Assembly (NCBI GenBank): GCA_946902875.1
Contig: OX336354.1
Location: 8,591,247 to 8,655,246, forward strand
Length of the DNA stretch: 64,000 nt
DNA from: Nematopogon swammerdamellus
Taxonomy: Eukaryota; Arthropoda; Insecta; Lepidoptera; Adelidae
Direction of reading: 5' to 3'
Shown here piece by piece: positions 21,758 to 34,312 of this stretch. Below the pieces are notes generated by a model. The model saw only the letters and a list, made by a program, of their open reading frames with translations, searched no databases and was not told where the DNA came from. The translations under genes were made by a program, and so were the position numbers. Position 1 is the stretch's first letter. The number at the start of each line of letters is the position of its first letter.

Positions 21758-21840
21758 ACCTCGTGAAATTATCTAAATTCTTATCTTACTTGTATAAATT
21801 ATTATTATATATTGCATTCGCCACCCCAAAACCGCAAACA
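21758..21840 (+). repeat. Dispersed direct repeat, copy next to the insertion
   Basis: ACCTCGTGAAATTATCTAAA, then CTTATCTTACTTGTATA and GCATTCGCCACCCCAAAA recur at 22582-22650 with few changes. Confidence 0.8.
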
Positions 21841-23694
21841 TGCAAGTGAATGTTTAATAACTTTCGTTATAGTAATATTTATAAGGCTACTTGTTTACCT
21901 CTAAGTATACAGTTTTTATCGGAAGGTCCCACGTGTAAAATAGACAAATGGAACATATAAATAGTTACTATTATGCAATAATAAAAAAAAATCAACCACT
22001 ATTTGACAATATTAAATAGATTTAGCAATCTCACAACCCCAATCGAAGCCGTGCAACGTGTGAATTAACTTAAACGTTGACAAAACGCCTCAAAACCCCC
22101 TCGAAGATTTTCCAAATCGTCACTAGATGCAACGCAGCAGGGCTCGCCCTCCACGGCGAACGAACGAGGCGGCACAAGAGAAGTGACCCAGTTGTGAAGA
22201 AGTACGCTTGTCGTATGCGAGGCCGTTGTAAGTGCCAGTAGCGAGAGCCGAGGAGGGGCCGACTTTAGTGCTCCTGGGGCATCTACCGGTGAACTAGCGC
22301 TTCATTCTCGACACATGTAGAGTAAGACACGAGAAAACTAATTGGATGCAACTGTGGATCATCCTGACGACAGGGCAACCTGTGATGCACAGATCACAGT
22401 AAGAATGGGCATTTGTGCTCTATGGATGCGATAGATAACCTCCGGATCAAAATTTTAATGTGCAATCTGCAGCGATGAGTTTCTTGAAATATTAAACACA
22501 ATGGAGTCAAAATCATAGCATGAAGGACGTTACGTTGCGTAGCAGACAGCAGAAAGCCATGAAAATTTCAAAAAGGCCCAGACCTCGTGATATTATCTAA
22601 ACTCTTATCTTACTTGTATATATATATTGCATTCGCCACCCCAAAAACCCCAAAACGCATTTTCTTTGGGGGTAAACTCCACAAATAATATTACCACAAC
22701 ACACATTCCAACTCCTTCATTAGATCGAGTAAGTGGTTTCTAGTGATGAGACGAAGGGATGATTATAGCGATTAATCTACTTGACTATTTCTAATTCATT
22801 AGTGGAGCACGCGGAAGCGTTAACCCATTTACCGTTGTTTTCCTCTCTCTCTCGAATCGATACCTAAGAGAGTTCGGATCAATATTTGAAACACAAGCCG
22901 TCCCCTACTTATTCCTGCCGACGGGCGCCGCTGCCGTGTTCCCTCCAATTTGACAGTGAATTTATTTCTCGATGCTTATTTGTACAAACTTCACTCAATG
23001 ACCCGATCTCATTTGGCATTCTCCCAGGGGCGTTGCGAACGATCTGAAAAACAATTTATGCCCAACGACTCAGTAATTAAACGTTCATCACCAAATTTGA
23101 ACTTCGTTCGTGTTTTAATTACGTCTGACGAAGCAGTCGCTATAAAGTCTGGATAGTTTGTCTTTGCGCATACTGAGTCTACTGAAATTTGATATTGATC
23201 AAACACTTTAAAGTCATAGCGTTATGAAGAGCTAATATTGACCTAACATGTACGAAATATAGATATTTCTATTTTAACCAATAAAATTTAAGTAGCAGCC
23301 GTGCTGGTTATAATATAATACAGTATAGTCCGGACCACAGTAGTTAGCTGAGACCGCAATGTGTGAACCGCTATTTCAAAATTGTGACCGCACCGCCCAC
23401 AACGCCATGCCATTGCAAAACCGACTAGGTACTACTGGTACTGGTACTCAACTCGCGCTGAAATTGTATTGTAACACGAAAGCGAGCATGTTTTGCAATT
23501 ATTCTGCTGGTAAATCTTAACATTTTATTCTTCTATTCCGAAATACAACGTACAGAATTTGTGAACTAGAATTTGATCTCTTAATCTCTTTCGTTTGCTC
23601 AAGTATACGTTTGTTCAAATCGTAAAATTCAGCTCGTCAATGTCAATAATTATGTTTGCCATTCATAATTTCGTGTTTCTGTATATAAAATCAA
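21841..23694. other. Unique sequence, no gene; contains repeat copy 22574-22655
   Basis: Apart from the direct repeat at 22574-22655 no feature was recognised. Frames at 22950-23206 lie on both strands and lack domains. Confidence 0.45.
22574..22655 (+). repeat. Direct repeat, uninterrupted (empty-site) copy
   Basis: AGGCCCAGACCTCGTGATAT continues into the same sequence as 21758-21840. Here the join between AGGCC and CAGACCTC is intact. Confidence 0.75.
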
Positions 23695-23908
23695 ATTATT
23701 ATGATAATTTAATTTCGTCAAATATTAAGATAATTTAATTTCGATCAGGATAGCGATATCTATGCGATATTCCTTTCAGCTTATCATTTTACAACTTTGC
23801 TAACAACTAATACAATGGTTCGACTTCAAAAGACTCTCATAGATGGCGTTCAGGGCAACAATACGCGCTGCCCAGCCAATCAGGAGCGTTACAACTTCCT
23901 TTCGTACT

Positions 23909-24143
23909 GTTGTTGTTGTTTTGGTTTGGGGTTGGCTCTAGGCCTGCAAACTAATCCCGCTTGGTTGGGGACCTTCGTGCAAAACCCCGCAGTCTCCAGC
24001 TACCCCAGCCACCCTATGTCTTCCATGAAAGCCACAAGTCGACCGGGGTGTCTGCAGGCCGCTTATCCCTTAGTCGCCTTTTACGACATGCACGGGGAGA
24101 GATGCAATGGGACTATTCTTATTAAGTACCGACCCCACACAGC
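23909..24143 (-). mobile_element. Short retroelement with 15-bp target duplication
   Basis: ACTTCCTTTCGTACT flanks the insert exactly at 23894-23908 and 24144-24158. On the minus strand it begins GCTGTGTGGGGTCGGTACTT, runs through CATGTCGTAAAAGGCGACTA and ends in a CAACAACAACA tail. The first 80 or so bases match the start of the element at 58667-59000, but the 3' part (GCGGCCTGCAGACACC onward) does not. No tRNA-like promoter was seen in the head. A long direct flank plus simple tail means LINE-machinery retrotransposition. Confidence 0.85.
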
Positions 24144-24277
24144 ACTTCCTTTCGTACTTTCGTGACGTATCATTTTTTCTGAGTTAGATCCCCATCCCAA
24201 ACATGCGTTAAAAAGATTCGCTTCAATAAAAAAATAAAAAAATCACCATTGACACGGATATAGCGGCCCGCACCGGT

Positions 24278-24316
24278 GAGATGGCCCACTGCCTGGTCGG
24301 GCCAGTGGGCCATCTC
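24278..24316. repeat. Perfect 14-bp GC-rich hairpin
   Basis: GAGATGGCCCACTG and CAGTGGGCCATCTC are separated by 11 bases. Present again at 32662-32700. Confidence 0.85.
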
Positions 24317-24587
24317 ATCTGTATTCTGTATTACAGTTTTTGCGCAACATTCTCCCTCCGCCGACGAGCGAAGGACGCGAGGCGCGGTGGCACTCGCTGT
24401 GGTGTGGCTATGTCGGGCACGCGGCCTCCATTCCACTAACAGGCTCATTCGTTTTGTAGGAGTAATTAACTGAAACGATACGACACCACGCACGGACAGG
24501 CTCGGTTCATTGCGCGGCGCGGGAAGGCCGTGCGCCGTGCCGTCATCGAATCGAAGGTGCTTACTTACACTACTTCTAATCAAGCCT

Positions 24588-24838
24588 TTTTTTAGGTTTC
24601 CGTATCCGTACGGGAGCCTATTAATCAGCCTACGCCGCCCGTCTGTACGTCTGTCTGTCCATCTGGGTGGTCTACCTTTAAAGGGCTGTATTTTTTTAAC
24701 CGTAATAGGTAACCGGTTGAAATGTTCACATAATATGGGTTATTATGGCGAATATCCTAACAAGTAACAGGCCGGCATGGCATTCGCAACCCCCGCATAC
24801 GATCGAATGTGCGCGAGTCCGACTCGCACTTGGCCTCT
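24588..24838 (+). repeat. Dispersed repeat, 'TTAGG.TTCCGTA' family, one-arm copy
   Basis: TTAGGTTTCCGTATCCGTAC, the CTACGCCG...GTCTGTCTGTCC tract, AAAGGGCTGTATTTTTTTAA and the right end GAGTCCGACTCGCACTTGGC match a repeat widespread in Lepidoptera. It is also seen at 30108-30486 (foldback form) and 61083-61225 (partial). Confidence 0.7.
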
Positions 24839-25263
24839 ATAAAACCTGCAGTAGAGCTTGCTTATCTTGTTGAGGAACACGATGAAGAACGAAGCGAAGA
24901 TTAAATAAATCTTGTCGCACGTTTTCTCATCTTCGATTCTCTTTATTGTCAGAATGTAATATCGACCTGTTGTCACTTTGTTTAATGTCGAGGACGAGGG
25001 GACAGCGATAAACACCTCCCACACGACTATTTCGCTCTGGTCGCTCTCCGTGTCGCGTGTGGATCGTGGTCGGTTATTTCTATATTATCAGTATAAAAGT
25101 CGTCAAGTTGTCTACATCGATCGGGCGTGTGGTGGGCCGCCTCATTGTATTAATTTAACGCAGAAAATTTGTATTAGTTCCACCCGGACGTGCTCCGCCG
25201 AGCGACTTGCCCGCCAAATATTTGCACACAAATTACTTGCTCGGCTGGGGGACGACGTGGAAC

Positions 25264-25920
25264 TAGGGCTGCCACCTTTAAAAAATGGCAAACCCGGAGT
25301 ATTAAGAAATTTTTTTTTTTTTAAATCGTAAATTTTCCGAGATATAATAACGATAAAAATTAGGTATACTAGGACCAGCTTGATTTTTAAAATCATATTT
25401 TTTATTTGTTTGTGATTTTTTTTTCAACTTTTCTTGCTCTGGTTTCTTCAAATACTTTAAAAATTATTGACAGGTCATATTATAATTTAATTTTTACAAT
25501 TAACTCCGACTTCACCATGTCGACTGATAAGCAGGTTTCTCTCGTCTGCCCATAAATTTTTCAATAATCAAAAAAACGCATTCCACAAATTCATTGATAA
25601 TCGGTATTGAAAAAAAAAATCCCAATTATTTTCGATAATTCTGTGAAATTTGCTACTTTTAATAATTGAACCGGATGCACCGTGCGCGCGCCGCGCACGC
25701 GCACGTTGCATCCGATTCGTCCGATGTCCACCCACTCCGCTCCGATCATGCAGTGATTCAGTCAGTCTAACCGAATTCACCGGTCGGCTCACCTCGTGGG
25801 TCGGCTGGACGCACCGCCCGCCCGGTCTGACCCGGAGATATACGATGCTAACCCGTAGCCCGGATGTACACCATTCAAACCCGTAGACTCCGGGTCAAAC
25901 CCGGAGGGGTGGCAGGCCTA
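25264..25920. mobile_element. hAT-type nonautonomous element, 657 bp
   Basis: TAGGGCTGCCACC at the left and the complement of TAGGCCTGCCACC at the right are flanked by the octamer CGTGGAAC (25256-25263, 25921-25928). Just inside, AAACCCGGAG and CTCCGGGT are also inverted. No transposase frame. It shares the TAGGGYTGCC terminus with the element at 59272-60704. An alternating GC palindromic stretch lies at about 25681-25705. Confidence 0.9.
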
Positions 25921-25928
25921 CGTGGAAC

Positions 25929-28591
25929 CAACCATCGATTAAACTCTACATACCTCGAGAAAATTCCCAACCTCAAATATATGGTGGCACCGATCGTTTG
26001 GCATTGCGTTTTTTGTTACATAGAGCATTTATAAGGGGACATACACTGATCTTATAGTACTAGACTAGATGACCGTTTCTCATACGTACTTTCTCCCGAA
26101 AAAACATGTTATGGGCATAATATAATCTTTTATTATTTTATAAGGTACGTAAATTAGAGGTACCTAAGTTTACTTACATAATTTCCCCTGATTTGTAGAA
26201 ATGCTTTGAAACGTAGACTGAATTCAAGACGGCAAACACATTTATTGTATTAATTTCCTTCACTAACTTCATCCCTATTTTGCGTCGGGGGTTAAAAATC
26301 AACGATCTCCCCATCTCACCTAATTCTATAGAATATAGATGGATATTGGATATATTTCCCTATTCGGCGTGACACGCAAGCACGCCCTCCGCTTGCATAC
26401 GCATCGCTCCTATACTACTGTCAGTTGGCCATTCGCCATATAAGCGGAGCTCTAATACTTTTGAAACTTTTTCGTCGTTTTTCGTAGCTCAAACAGGTTA
26501 GAACGGGATGGGCCTATGAGGAGATATTCCTTGATTTTGCAAGATAAGAAATATGAATGTGTGAGAAAAGGTGGTTTTGAATTTTTAACGTATGTACCGA
26601 TGAACAGTTTGCACATGTTACCTGTTATGATTCTGTAATTGACAAGTGTAAAATAGAAATGGCGAATGTGTAGATGAAAATGTTACAGTGGCCACGCTGA
26701 ATTCGACAATGGGGAACAAATTGTATATGTACGGTCGTTTGGTTGTGGTGTCACTCTGAAGGGCCATATTCAGGAAGGATTTAGGTGAATTCGTTGACTG
26801 AAATACACATGGTAATACAGTCGTATCGATGAAAAATAAAGACAATTAGCAACTTCACTACGACAAAGCTCTGCGAAAAACATATCCATCAAATCATTCG
26901 CATCGGCGAAATCTTATCAACTGAAAAGTAGGTACGTCTCTCCTTCCATTCATTCTGTATCCCGTAACTTTCCAGATCTCAGCTTATTATTAGGCAGTTC
27001 TCCTGACGACGAGTTATTTCCTTGGCCTATTTATTATTGTTCCATGTCTTAGCTCTTGCCAAATTGACCCGACTGTACAGAAGATACGCTTCCTATACAG
27101 AATACATTTGCGTGCAGAGGTCAAACACGCATTGTTCACATCGCGCAGAAGGTCCTTCCTTTGCCACATTTCGACATTTGCATATTGGGATTTTTCTGTT
27201 ATTCCATCCAAGTTACGACGCCAGGATTGATGAATGATCCATCGCGTCGTAGAGAATAGTAGCGAAGAATTTCGTGCCAACAAGTTCCATCAGACACATC
27301 GTCCCTTTTGTATAAACATGGCGGTAATTTATGTGAATTAATTGAAGGGATTATCATAATAGACTTACAACAATGGTAGCACAATACAGAAGCCGAGTCT
27401 CAATTTTTTTATAAGTTGGAGTTACGGCATCCGGGTGAATGTTGCTGGAATACAAATTTATTCAATTCTATCACTAATGTCCTGTAAATGGCCCAAAGAG
27501 TCATGGAATGACACGATCTGTGCAAATTCACATTTCAAATTCAGCTTTAGGTACTCACAATGCCGTTTGACATTATTTAGACTTTGCCTCTTACCAAAAG
27601 CTTCCTCTTTCATCAGCTCGCCTAGTTTGTAAATGTACCGTGTCATTAAAGTAACAGTTAGGAACTGCTCGAGAGAACGCCGAGTTTAGTGCCGCCACCG
27701 AAAGTATACCGTGCACAAAGTATTTTACTGGAGAGATTATCTGCATCGGCAACGGCGCGGCGCTGGTGAAACGGGCGTCACATTGAAATTTATCGACATT
27801 GCAGATGACGCAGACAGATTTTACAACCGAATCAAGCTCGTGCCAAATTGAAACGGCCGCTCGTTTCATTAAAATTAGCCCAATTAAAATTGCGCATTCT
27901 GCACGAGTACGCGGGTCCCGACCGCATCTAGGATTTTCGCCATTTTGCGGGAAATATTGCGCCCCGAAAAGCGCTGAGCGGAGGCACCGCCCCGCCACCG
28001 CTTCTGTACGAAGCTGTCATTTGAATTCTAATCGAGGCAGGCAAATGATGGAGTGGCTATCGGCAGACACTTTTCATACCGACGCTCCTAGTTACAATAC
28101 TCCTCGGGCTTTGGCGTATGCTCGATATAACAGCTTCTAAGGCTCCTTGGCTCGAGTTGGATCTTAGTTGTGAGACTGTAGCCGAAGACGTCAAAGGCTG
28201 TTTTTGCCTTGATTATCCAAATAACTTTGTTAATTGCCTAGTTGCGTCGGAGACGGAGCTACAGACAACGAAGGAACACGCCGCGCCGCCTTGATGCTCT
28301 CAATAAATATTAACTGGCATTGAAGCGGCATTTAAAATAAACTCTACATACATTCTGGTAACTTATGTAATTATGAGGATTTGTCTTTTATTGGAGAGAC
28401 GTTTACTGAATGCAGTAAAATGCGTGCATCCGAATAATGTTTATCTGTTTTCCTCGGCACGTAGATCGCATTGTTTGTGCGCAAATTTAGCGCCGCGTTT
28501 CAAGTTATTTATTTATATAGAAAATCTGATGGCTTTAATAAATATCCAGACGCGACGTACAAATAGGATCTAAAAGTAGAGATACATATGT
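25929..28591. other. Unique part of duplicated unit, no gene recognised
   Basis: The longest frames (27591-27998 minus, 135 residues; 27799-28140 plus) overlap on opposite strands. Minus-strand frames at 27014-27384 and 27458-27646 look somewhat protein-like but carry no motif I recognise. Confidence 0.4.
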
Positions 28592-28989
28592 CTTTTTTTT
28601 TCTTTTTTTTTTATGGAATCTGACACGGTTGGCTACATCACCTACAACGTCCGTGATGTCAGCCCATAACACCGGGTGAACTAGGTGCCATGTCAGTGCT
28701 TCCCCCTTTGATCTTCCCGGCTACACTGAACTGGTCGGAAAACACAAACTAATTACATAGCCGTTTCGACCGACGTTTCATTCAGTGCGGTGGTACCAAC
28801 CCGAGCGGGTTAAACCCTAACACCAAGTAAGATTAGGAGGGAAGTGACCTACAGTTTTACGAGGAATCCGAACCTCGGTCGGCCTCCAACGATCAGCGGT
28901 CACCCATCCAAGTACTGACCGCACCCAGCGTTGCTTAACATTCAATAGCGAAAGTTGACTGTCTGCACCACTGAGATATCGAGGCTGAC
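28592..28989 (-). mobile_element. 5S-rRNA-headed SINE (HaSE3-like)
   Basis: On the minus strand it starts GTCAGCCTCGATATCTCAG. It then carries TTAAGCAACGCTGGGTGCGG, followed directly by TCAGTACTTGGATGGGTGAC. That is the internal control region of eukaryotic 5S rRNA. The head closes with a stem pairing GTCAGCCTC with GAGGCCGAC. A body hairpin (28860-28877), the shared SINE body (GGTTGGTACCACCGCACTGA) and a poly-A tail (plus-strand T runs at 28592-28612) follow. The family identity is recalled from the Helicoverpa literature. Confidence 0.85.
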
Positions 28990-30107
28990 AAAAATCCTGA
29001 ATGTCTGTAAGAACTTTGTTTTACACTCGCAGGCTCACCTCGTGTAATTTTTATTAGGCGGCGCGGACGCGTATCTAACAGAGGAATTTGGCGAGATTAT
29101 ACGGGTATATCTCCGCGCACAAGCTCTGACTACGACTACGACTATCCGCTCCCCACATTGCTATCGACGCGGACTGGGCCGCCCGCCCAGTCGATAGTGC
29201 GATGGTATCGGCTCGCGAATGGACCTTTATATTTGCTGAAAAAACAAAAAACGTCAATCGACAAAGCGTTATTTGCAATATCGCCGAAAAAAGTTTCAAC
29301 GGCTTTAATACCGGGGAACTGTGCAGTCGAATGTCGTAACTGCTGTGCGGATCGGAAATTCGGAAAAATCCCCCAACTGATTGCTTTTAGACTGCAACAA
29401 ATTGTATTAGTAGTTCCATTTAGATAGCGAATATGCAATATAGAATTGCGTTTTAAATATTTCCGCACTTTGCCACTGAGAAAATCCCCAATACTATTGA
29501 AGGAATTTTGCTACAATACTTCCAATACAATTAAAGTCGTTTTTAACATTGATCCAATCAAGAGGTTCAATATTATTCAAATAGTGATGATATTTTGTCA
29601 CTAGTACCTTACAACTGAGGATAATTTGCCGGTTAAATACTATTTAGAACATCTTAGCACTAGTCCAAAATTATTTAGAACATCTTGCCACGTATTGGTT
29701 CAATAATCTAGTTTACCAATGTTCGATTTGGTTGATTATTTTCTCTCTAGATTGCAGAAAGTAACAATTTAATAGCTATCAAGATTCAGCTAACTGATGA
29801 AATAAAATGTTTTATGACAATTTGGATGGGATTCATTTCCTCCGGTCAAATGGATTTCCTAGCTCAGGATGTAGTTTGCGGGCGGCGCGGTGGCGCGGCT
29901 CCGCTAAAAGGGGCTTTTTGCGGAAATCATTGTCGTTATGTCGCGTACACCCGTTATATTAACTTTAACGATTGGGTTACTTATTTTCTATACGTTCCCG
30001 TACCAAGGCAACACAAATTAACTGTCCATAAACAGTTTCAAATAGTCTCTATATCTATACTACATCTCATCTTTACATCTATAAACTCAAATTCTGTACG
30101 TCTAACG
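28990..30107. other. Unique part of duplicated unit, no gene recognised
   Basis: Overlapping frames at 29075-29468 run on both strands without domains. ATTTAGAACATCTT is directly repeated near 29641 and 29675. Confidence 0.4.
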
Positions 30108-30486
30108 AAAAAATGGGCCAAGTGCGATTCGGAATCGCGCACCTAAGTTTCCGTTCCACCAGGTAAGTTAACTGGCCAGTTTTTAGGGTTCCGTATTCAC
30201 ACGGAAGTTTATTACTAAGCCTTCGCCGTCTGTTTGTCTGTATGTCATACTGATGTGTCTTTTTATTCGTTGTTTTACTAAAGAGTTTGCACTACGATCA
30301 CACCAAGTTTGACGATAACCGTTAGATAGAGATAGAGCAAAAACAAAACAAAAAAAGTTGCAAAACACGTTTCTTGTATGGGGACCCTTAATTTTTTTAC
30401 GGTTTAAAAGATACAGCCCTTTAATTAAAGATAGGTCAGATAGATGGACAGACGGCGTAGGCTTCCGTATGGATACGGAATCCTAA
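30108..30486. mobile_element. 'TTAGGGTTCCGTA' family, foldback form
   Basis: The arms are TTAGGGTTCCGTATTCACAC and GGAAG at 30184 and the complement ending GATACGGAATCCTAA at 30486, both with GCCGTCTGT just inside. The 5' leader GGGCCAAGTGCGATTCGGAA is the usual flank of this repeat in Lepidoptera. Confidence 0.7.
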
Positions 30487-32078
30487 GAATTTGCAATAAT
30501 CGTTGCTATGTCATTCCACAATAGCCCTCCTTTGTACCGACTCAGCATACTGTAAAAGTTTAAAGGATATCTTCGTCCGTAAGTACATTCGCATTCTAAT
30601 TGTCTATCTATTGTGTAAAGTATGCACAGTGTAGCGGAAAGAGCCGGGGTGTTGAGTCAGTGTTGCCACGATCCCGAGTGCATTCCCGGCGCGTCGTCGC
30701 ACCGCAACCCCTCAAGCCTCTAATTACAATCCCTCCCCGAGGGGGTTCGCCCTCGTCCGTAGGGTTAATTAAAGAATTAATAACATTCAGCTAATTCCCC
30801 TCATTACCGGAGCCTTCTGGATTCTCGTGACGCGCCGTACGCGGCGCCTGCTCGCTGGTAATGACCACGGGACGTGCCGGATTTTTTTTAAATGTTTGAC
30901 TACTGTTAGCGCGTACGTTCGTGGCCTCTGCGGGCGTAGGCCGATAGATCTTTAAACGATTATCCCTGTTTTGTCTTCGTACTTCAACCACGCAATAAAA
31001 CCTTATTAGATAAATAATTTAATGCCATAAATAAAAAAGAGGTTTCGTAAATGTTACTTTCAGAGATTGATTCACAACACTATACCACAGAATAGAAAAG
31101 AGTACTCCGTACAGAAGCTGCTCTGTACAAACACTCACAAAGAAATAGCTACTCTGCGACGACGCGTTAAAGTACAAATTGACTCGCCCAGAGCTACATG
31201 CCTAACCACGATAATTGCCTACATTTCGCTTCTCTTTCTGTCGTGTAACTCTATCTCTAAAGCGCGCCGTTCAGCGCGTTAAGGGCTGTGTCTTTGTGCT
31301 GTCTTATTGTGAGGAATAAAATGAAGATGATACCTACCAACTTTTATCGTTCTAGCTACCAACGATATGATATTTAGCTACGGCAAATTCATGCGAACAA
31401 ATTCATGCATGCGTTAGCGTCACAATTAGTTTCTCACATCGAAGCGTGCATTGCGTGCAACCTTCCAGTGATAGTTTTGTTTGATCAATAAATTTAATGA
31501 TCAATGATCATCTACAATGTACCTATTATCCTTATACGAATTAGGCCATACACACCACGCTGTTCGGCGTACTAATCTTATTGGCAATATAATAATATCA
31601 TTTTAAATCAATGACCTCCTACTATATGAATAAATAAATTACTAGAAATAAATCAAAATGCTACTTAACAAAATACTTACCTTTCTTCGTCTCTCGGCAA
31701 TGAAAAAAAAGACAAGTTTTCATTTTTCTGTTGACTTTTGCACCCGTCCACTGCACAATAATGACGTGATTTCGACATTTCTAATGATTTCGTGATTTCG
31801 AAACGAAACGTAGTAGATGCGCGCACCGCACGCTCGCTCTGGCTGGATAGCGACAGCCCACTGTTACTTGTGCATTAACCGACACGCCAAGCGGTAGGCA
31901 TTTAACTCGCGACCTTGAGCGAGTGACGAAGGCCTGACTATACATTCCATTCTCGCTCTCCTGCCGGAGGCCACGAACGTACGCGCTGACTGTACACCAT
32001 TTGACGAAGTCCGCGCCCCACCCCTTGATAACGAAAAGTAAGTAAACGAAAGTATCTACACCATCGACAGTTTTTATT
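30487..32078. other. Unique part of duplicated unit, no gene recognised
   Basis: CpG-rich sequence at 30660-30760 passes directly into GGGTTAATTAAAGAATTAAT. Frames at 30600-31282 lack domains. Repeated ACAAATTCATGC motifs occur near 31390-31405. Confidence 0.4.
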
Positions 32079-32292
32079 ATTATTATTATAATTTAATTTC
32101 GTCAAATATTAAGATAATTTAATTTCGATCAGGATAGCGATATCTATGCGATATTCCTTTCAGCTTATCATTTTACAACTTTGCTAACAACTAATACAAT
32201 GGTTCGACTTCAAAAGACTCTCATAGATGGCGTTCAGGGCAACAATACGCGCTGCCCAGCCAATCAGGAGCGTTACAACTTCCTTTCGTACT

Positions 32293-32527
32293 GTTGTTGT
32301 TGTTTTGGTTTGGGGTTGGCTCTAGGCCTGCAAACTAATCCCGCTTGGTTGGGGACCTTCGTGCAAAACCCCGCAGTCTCCAGCTACCCCAGCCACCCTA
32401 TGTCTTCCATGAAAGCCACAAGTCGACCGGGGTGTCTGCAGGCCGCTTATCCCTTAGTCGCCTTTTACGACATGCACGGGGAGAGATGCAATGGGACTAT
32501 TCTTATTAAGTACCGACCCCACACAGC
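32293..32527 (-). mobile_element. Short retroelement, copy B of 23909-24143
   Basis: Identical to the copy A element including both 15-bp flanks (32278-32292, 32528-32542). It was therefore already present when the unit was duplicated. Confidence 0.85.
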
Positions 32528-32661
32528 ACTTCCTTTCGTACTTTCGTGACGTATCATTTTTTCTGAGTTAGATCCCCATCCCAAACATGCGTTAAAAAGA
32601 TTCGCTTCAATAAAAAAATAAAAAAATCACCATTGACACGGATATAGCGGCCCGCACCGGT

Positions 32662-32700
32662 GAGATGGCCCACTGCCTGGTCGGGCCAGTGGGCCATCTC
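32662..32700. repeat. GC-rich hairpin, copy B
   Basis: Identical to 24278-24316. Confidence 0.85.
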
Positions 32701-32971
32701 ATCTGTATTCTGTATTACAGTTTTTGCGCAACATTCTCCCTCCGCCGACGAGCGAAGGACGCGAGGCGCGGTGGCACTCGCTGTGGTGTGGCTATGTCGG
32801 GCACGCGGCCTCCATTCCACTAACAGGCTCATTCGTTTTGTAGGAGTAATTAACTGAAACGATACGACACCACGCACGGACAGGCTCGGTTCATTGCGCG
32901 GCGCGGGAAGGCCGTGCGCCGTGCCGTCATCGAATCGAAGGTGCTTACTTACACTACTTCTAATCAAGCCT

Positions 32972-33222
32972 TTTTTTAGGTTTCCGTATCCGTACGGGAG
33001 CCTATTAATCAGCCTACGCCGCCCGTCTGTACGTCTGTCTGTCCATCTGGGTGGTCTACCTTTAAAGGGCTGTATTTTTTTAACCGTAATAGGTAACCGG
33101 TTGAAATGTTCACATAATATGGGTTATTATGGCGAATATCCTAACAAGTAACAGGCCGGCATGGCATTCGCAACCCCCGCATACGATCGAATGTGCGCGA
33201 GTCCGACTCGCACTTGGCCTCT
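32972..33222 (+). repeat. 'TTAGG.TTCCGTA' repeat, copy B
   Basis: Identical to 24588-24838. Confidence 0.7.
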
Positions 33223-33647
33223 ATAAAACCTGCAGTAGAGCTTGCTTATCTTGTTGAGGAACACGATGAAGAACGAAGCGAAGATTAAATAAATCTTGTC
33301 GCACGTTTTCTCATCTTCGATTCTCTTTATTGTCAGAATGTAATATCGACCTGTTGTCACTTTGTTTAATGTCGAGGACGAGGGGACAGCGATAAACACC
33401 TCCCACACGACTATTTCGCTCTGGTCGCTCTCCGTGTCGCGTGTGGATCGTGGTCGGTTATTTCTATATTATCAGTATAAAAGTCGTCAAGTTGTCTACA
33501 TCGATCGGGCGTGTGGTGGGCCGCCTCATTGTATTAATTTAACGCAGAAAATTTGTATTAGTTCCACCCGGACGTGCTCCGCCGAGCGACTTGCCCGCCA
33601 AATATTTGCACACAAATTACTTGCTCGGCTGGGGGACGACGTGGAAC

Positions 33648-34304
33648 TAGGGCTGCCACCTTTAAAAAATGGCAAACCCGGAGTATTAAGAAATTTTTTT
33701 TTTTTTAAATCGTAAATTTTCCGAGATATAATAACGATAAAAATTAGGTATACTAGGACCAGCTTGATTTTTAAAATCATATTTTTTATTTGTTTGTGAT
33801 TTTTTTTTCAACTTTTCTTGCTCTGGTTTCTTCAAATACTTTAAAAATTATTGACAGGTCATATTATAATTTAATTTTTACAATTAACTCCGACTTCACC
33901 ATGTCGACTGATAAGCAGGTTTCTCTCGTCTGCCCATAAATTTTTCAATAATCAAAAAAACGCATTCCACAAATTCATTGATAATCGGTATTGAAAAAAA
34001 AAATCCCAATTATTTTCGATAATTCTGTGAAATTTGCTACTTTTAATAATTGAACCGGATGCACCGTGCGCGCGCCGCGCACGCGCACGTTGCATCCGAT
34101 TCGTCCGATGTCCACCCACTCCGCTCCGATCATGCAGTGATTCAGTCAGTCTAACCGAATTCACCGGTCGGCTCACCTCGTGGGTCGGCTGGACGCACCG
34201 CCCGCCCGGTCTGACCCGGAGATATACGATGCTAACCCGTAGCCCGGATGTACACCATTCAAACCCGTAGACTCCGGGTCAAACCCGGAGGGGTGGCAGG
34301 CCTA
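33648..34304. mobile_element. hAT-type element, copy B
   Basis: Identical to 25264-25920, with the CGTGGAAC flanks at 33640-33647 and 34305-34312. Confidence 0.9.
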
Positions 34305-34312
34305 CGTGGAAC

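Larger units (their letters stand above)
23695..32078 (+). repeat. 8,384-bp tandem duplication, copy A
   Basis: Every position compared recurs exactly 8,384 bp downstream. Copy B begins at the next base after copy A ends, so the array is head to tail with no filler. The only difference found is G at 23703 versus T at 32087, nine bases into the unit within an ATT-rich stretch. All open frames in the unit recur with identical translations, so there are no coding-frame indels. No host gene was recognised in the unit. Its mobile elements are listed individually. Confidence 0.95.

Noticed and set aside
23797..24165. 122-residue frame, repeated at 32181-32549
   Set aside because: Most of it is antisense to the short retroelement at 23909-24143. 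The repetition is due to the tandem duplication, not to a gene family.
25091..25098. TATAAAAG promoter in the duplicated unit (also TATAAATA near 41301 and 3508)
   Set aside because: Isolated TATA-like strings are expected in A/T-rich DNA. No initiator plus open frame follows, and those at 42237-42331 are minisatellite content.
27591..27998. 135-residue minus-strand frame in the duplicated unit
   Set aside because: It is overlapped by a 113-residue frame on the other strand, with no motif, no splice context and GC-driven lack of stops.
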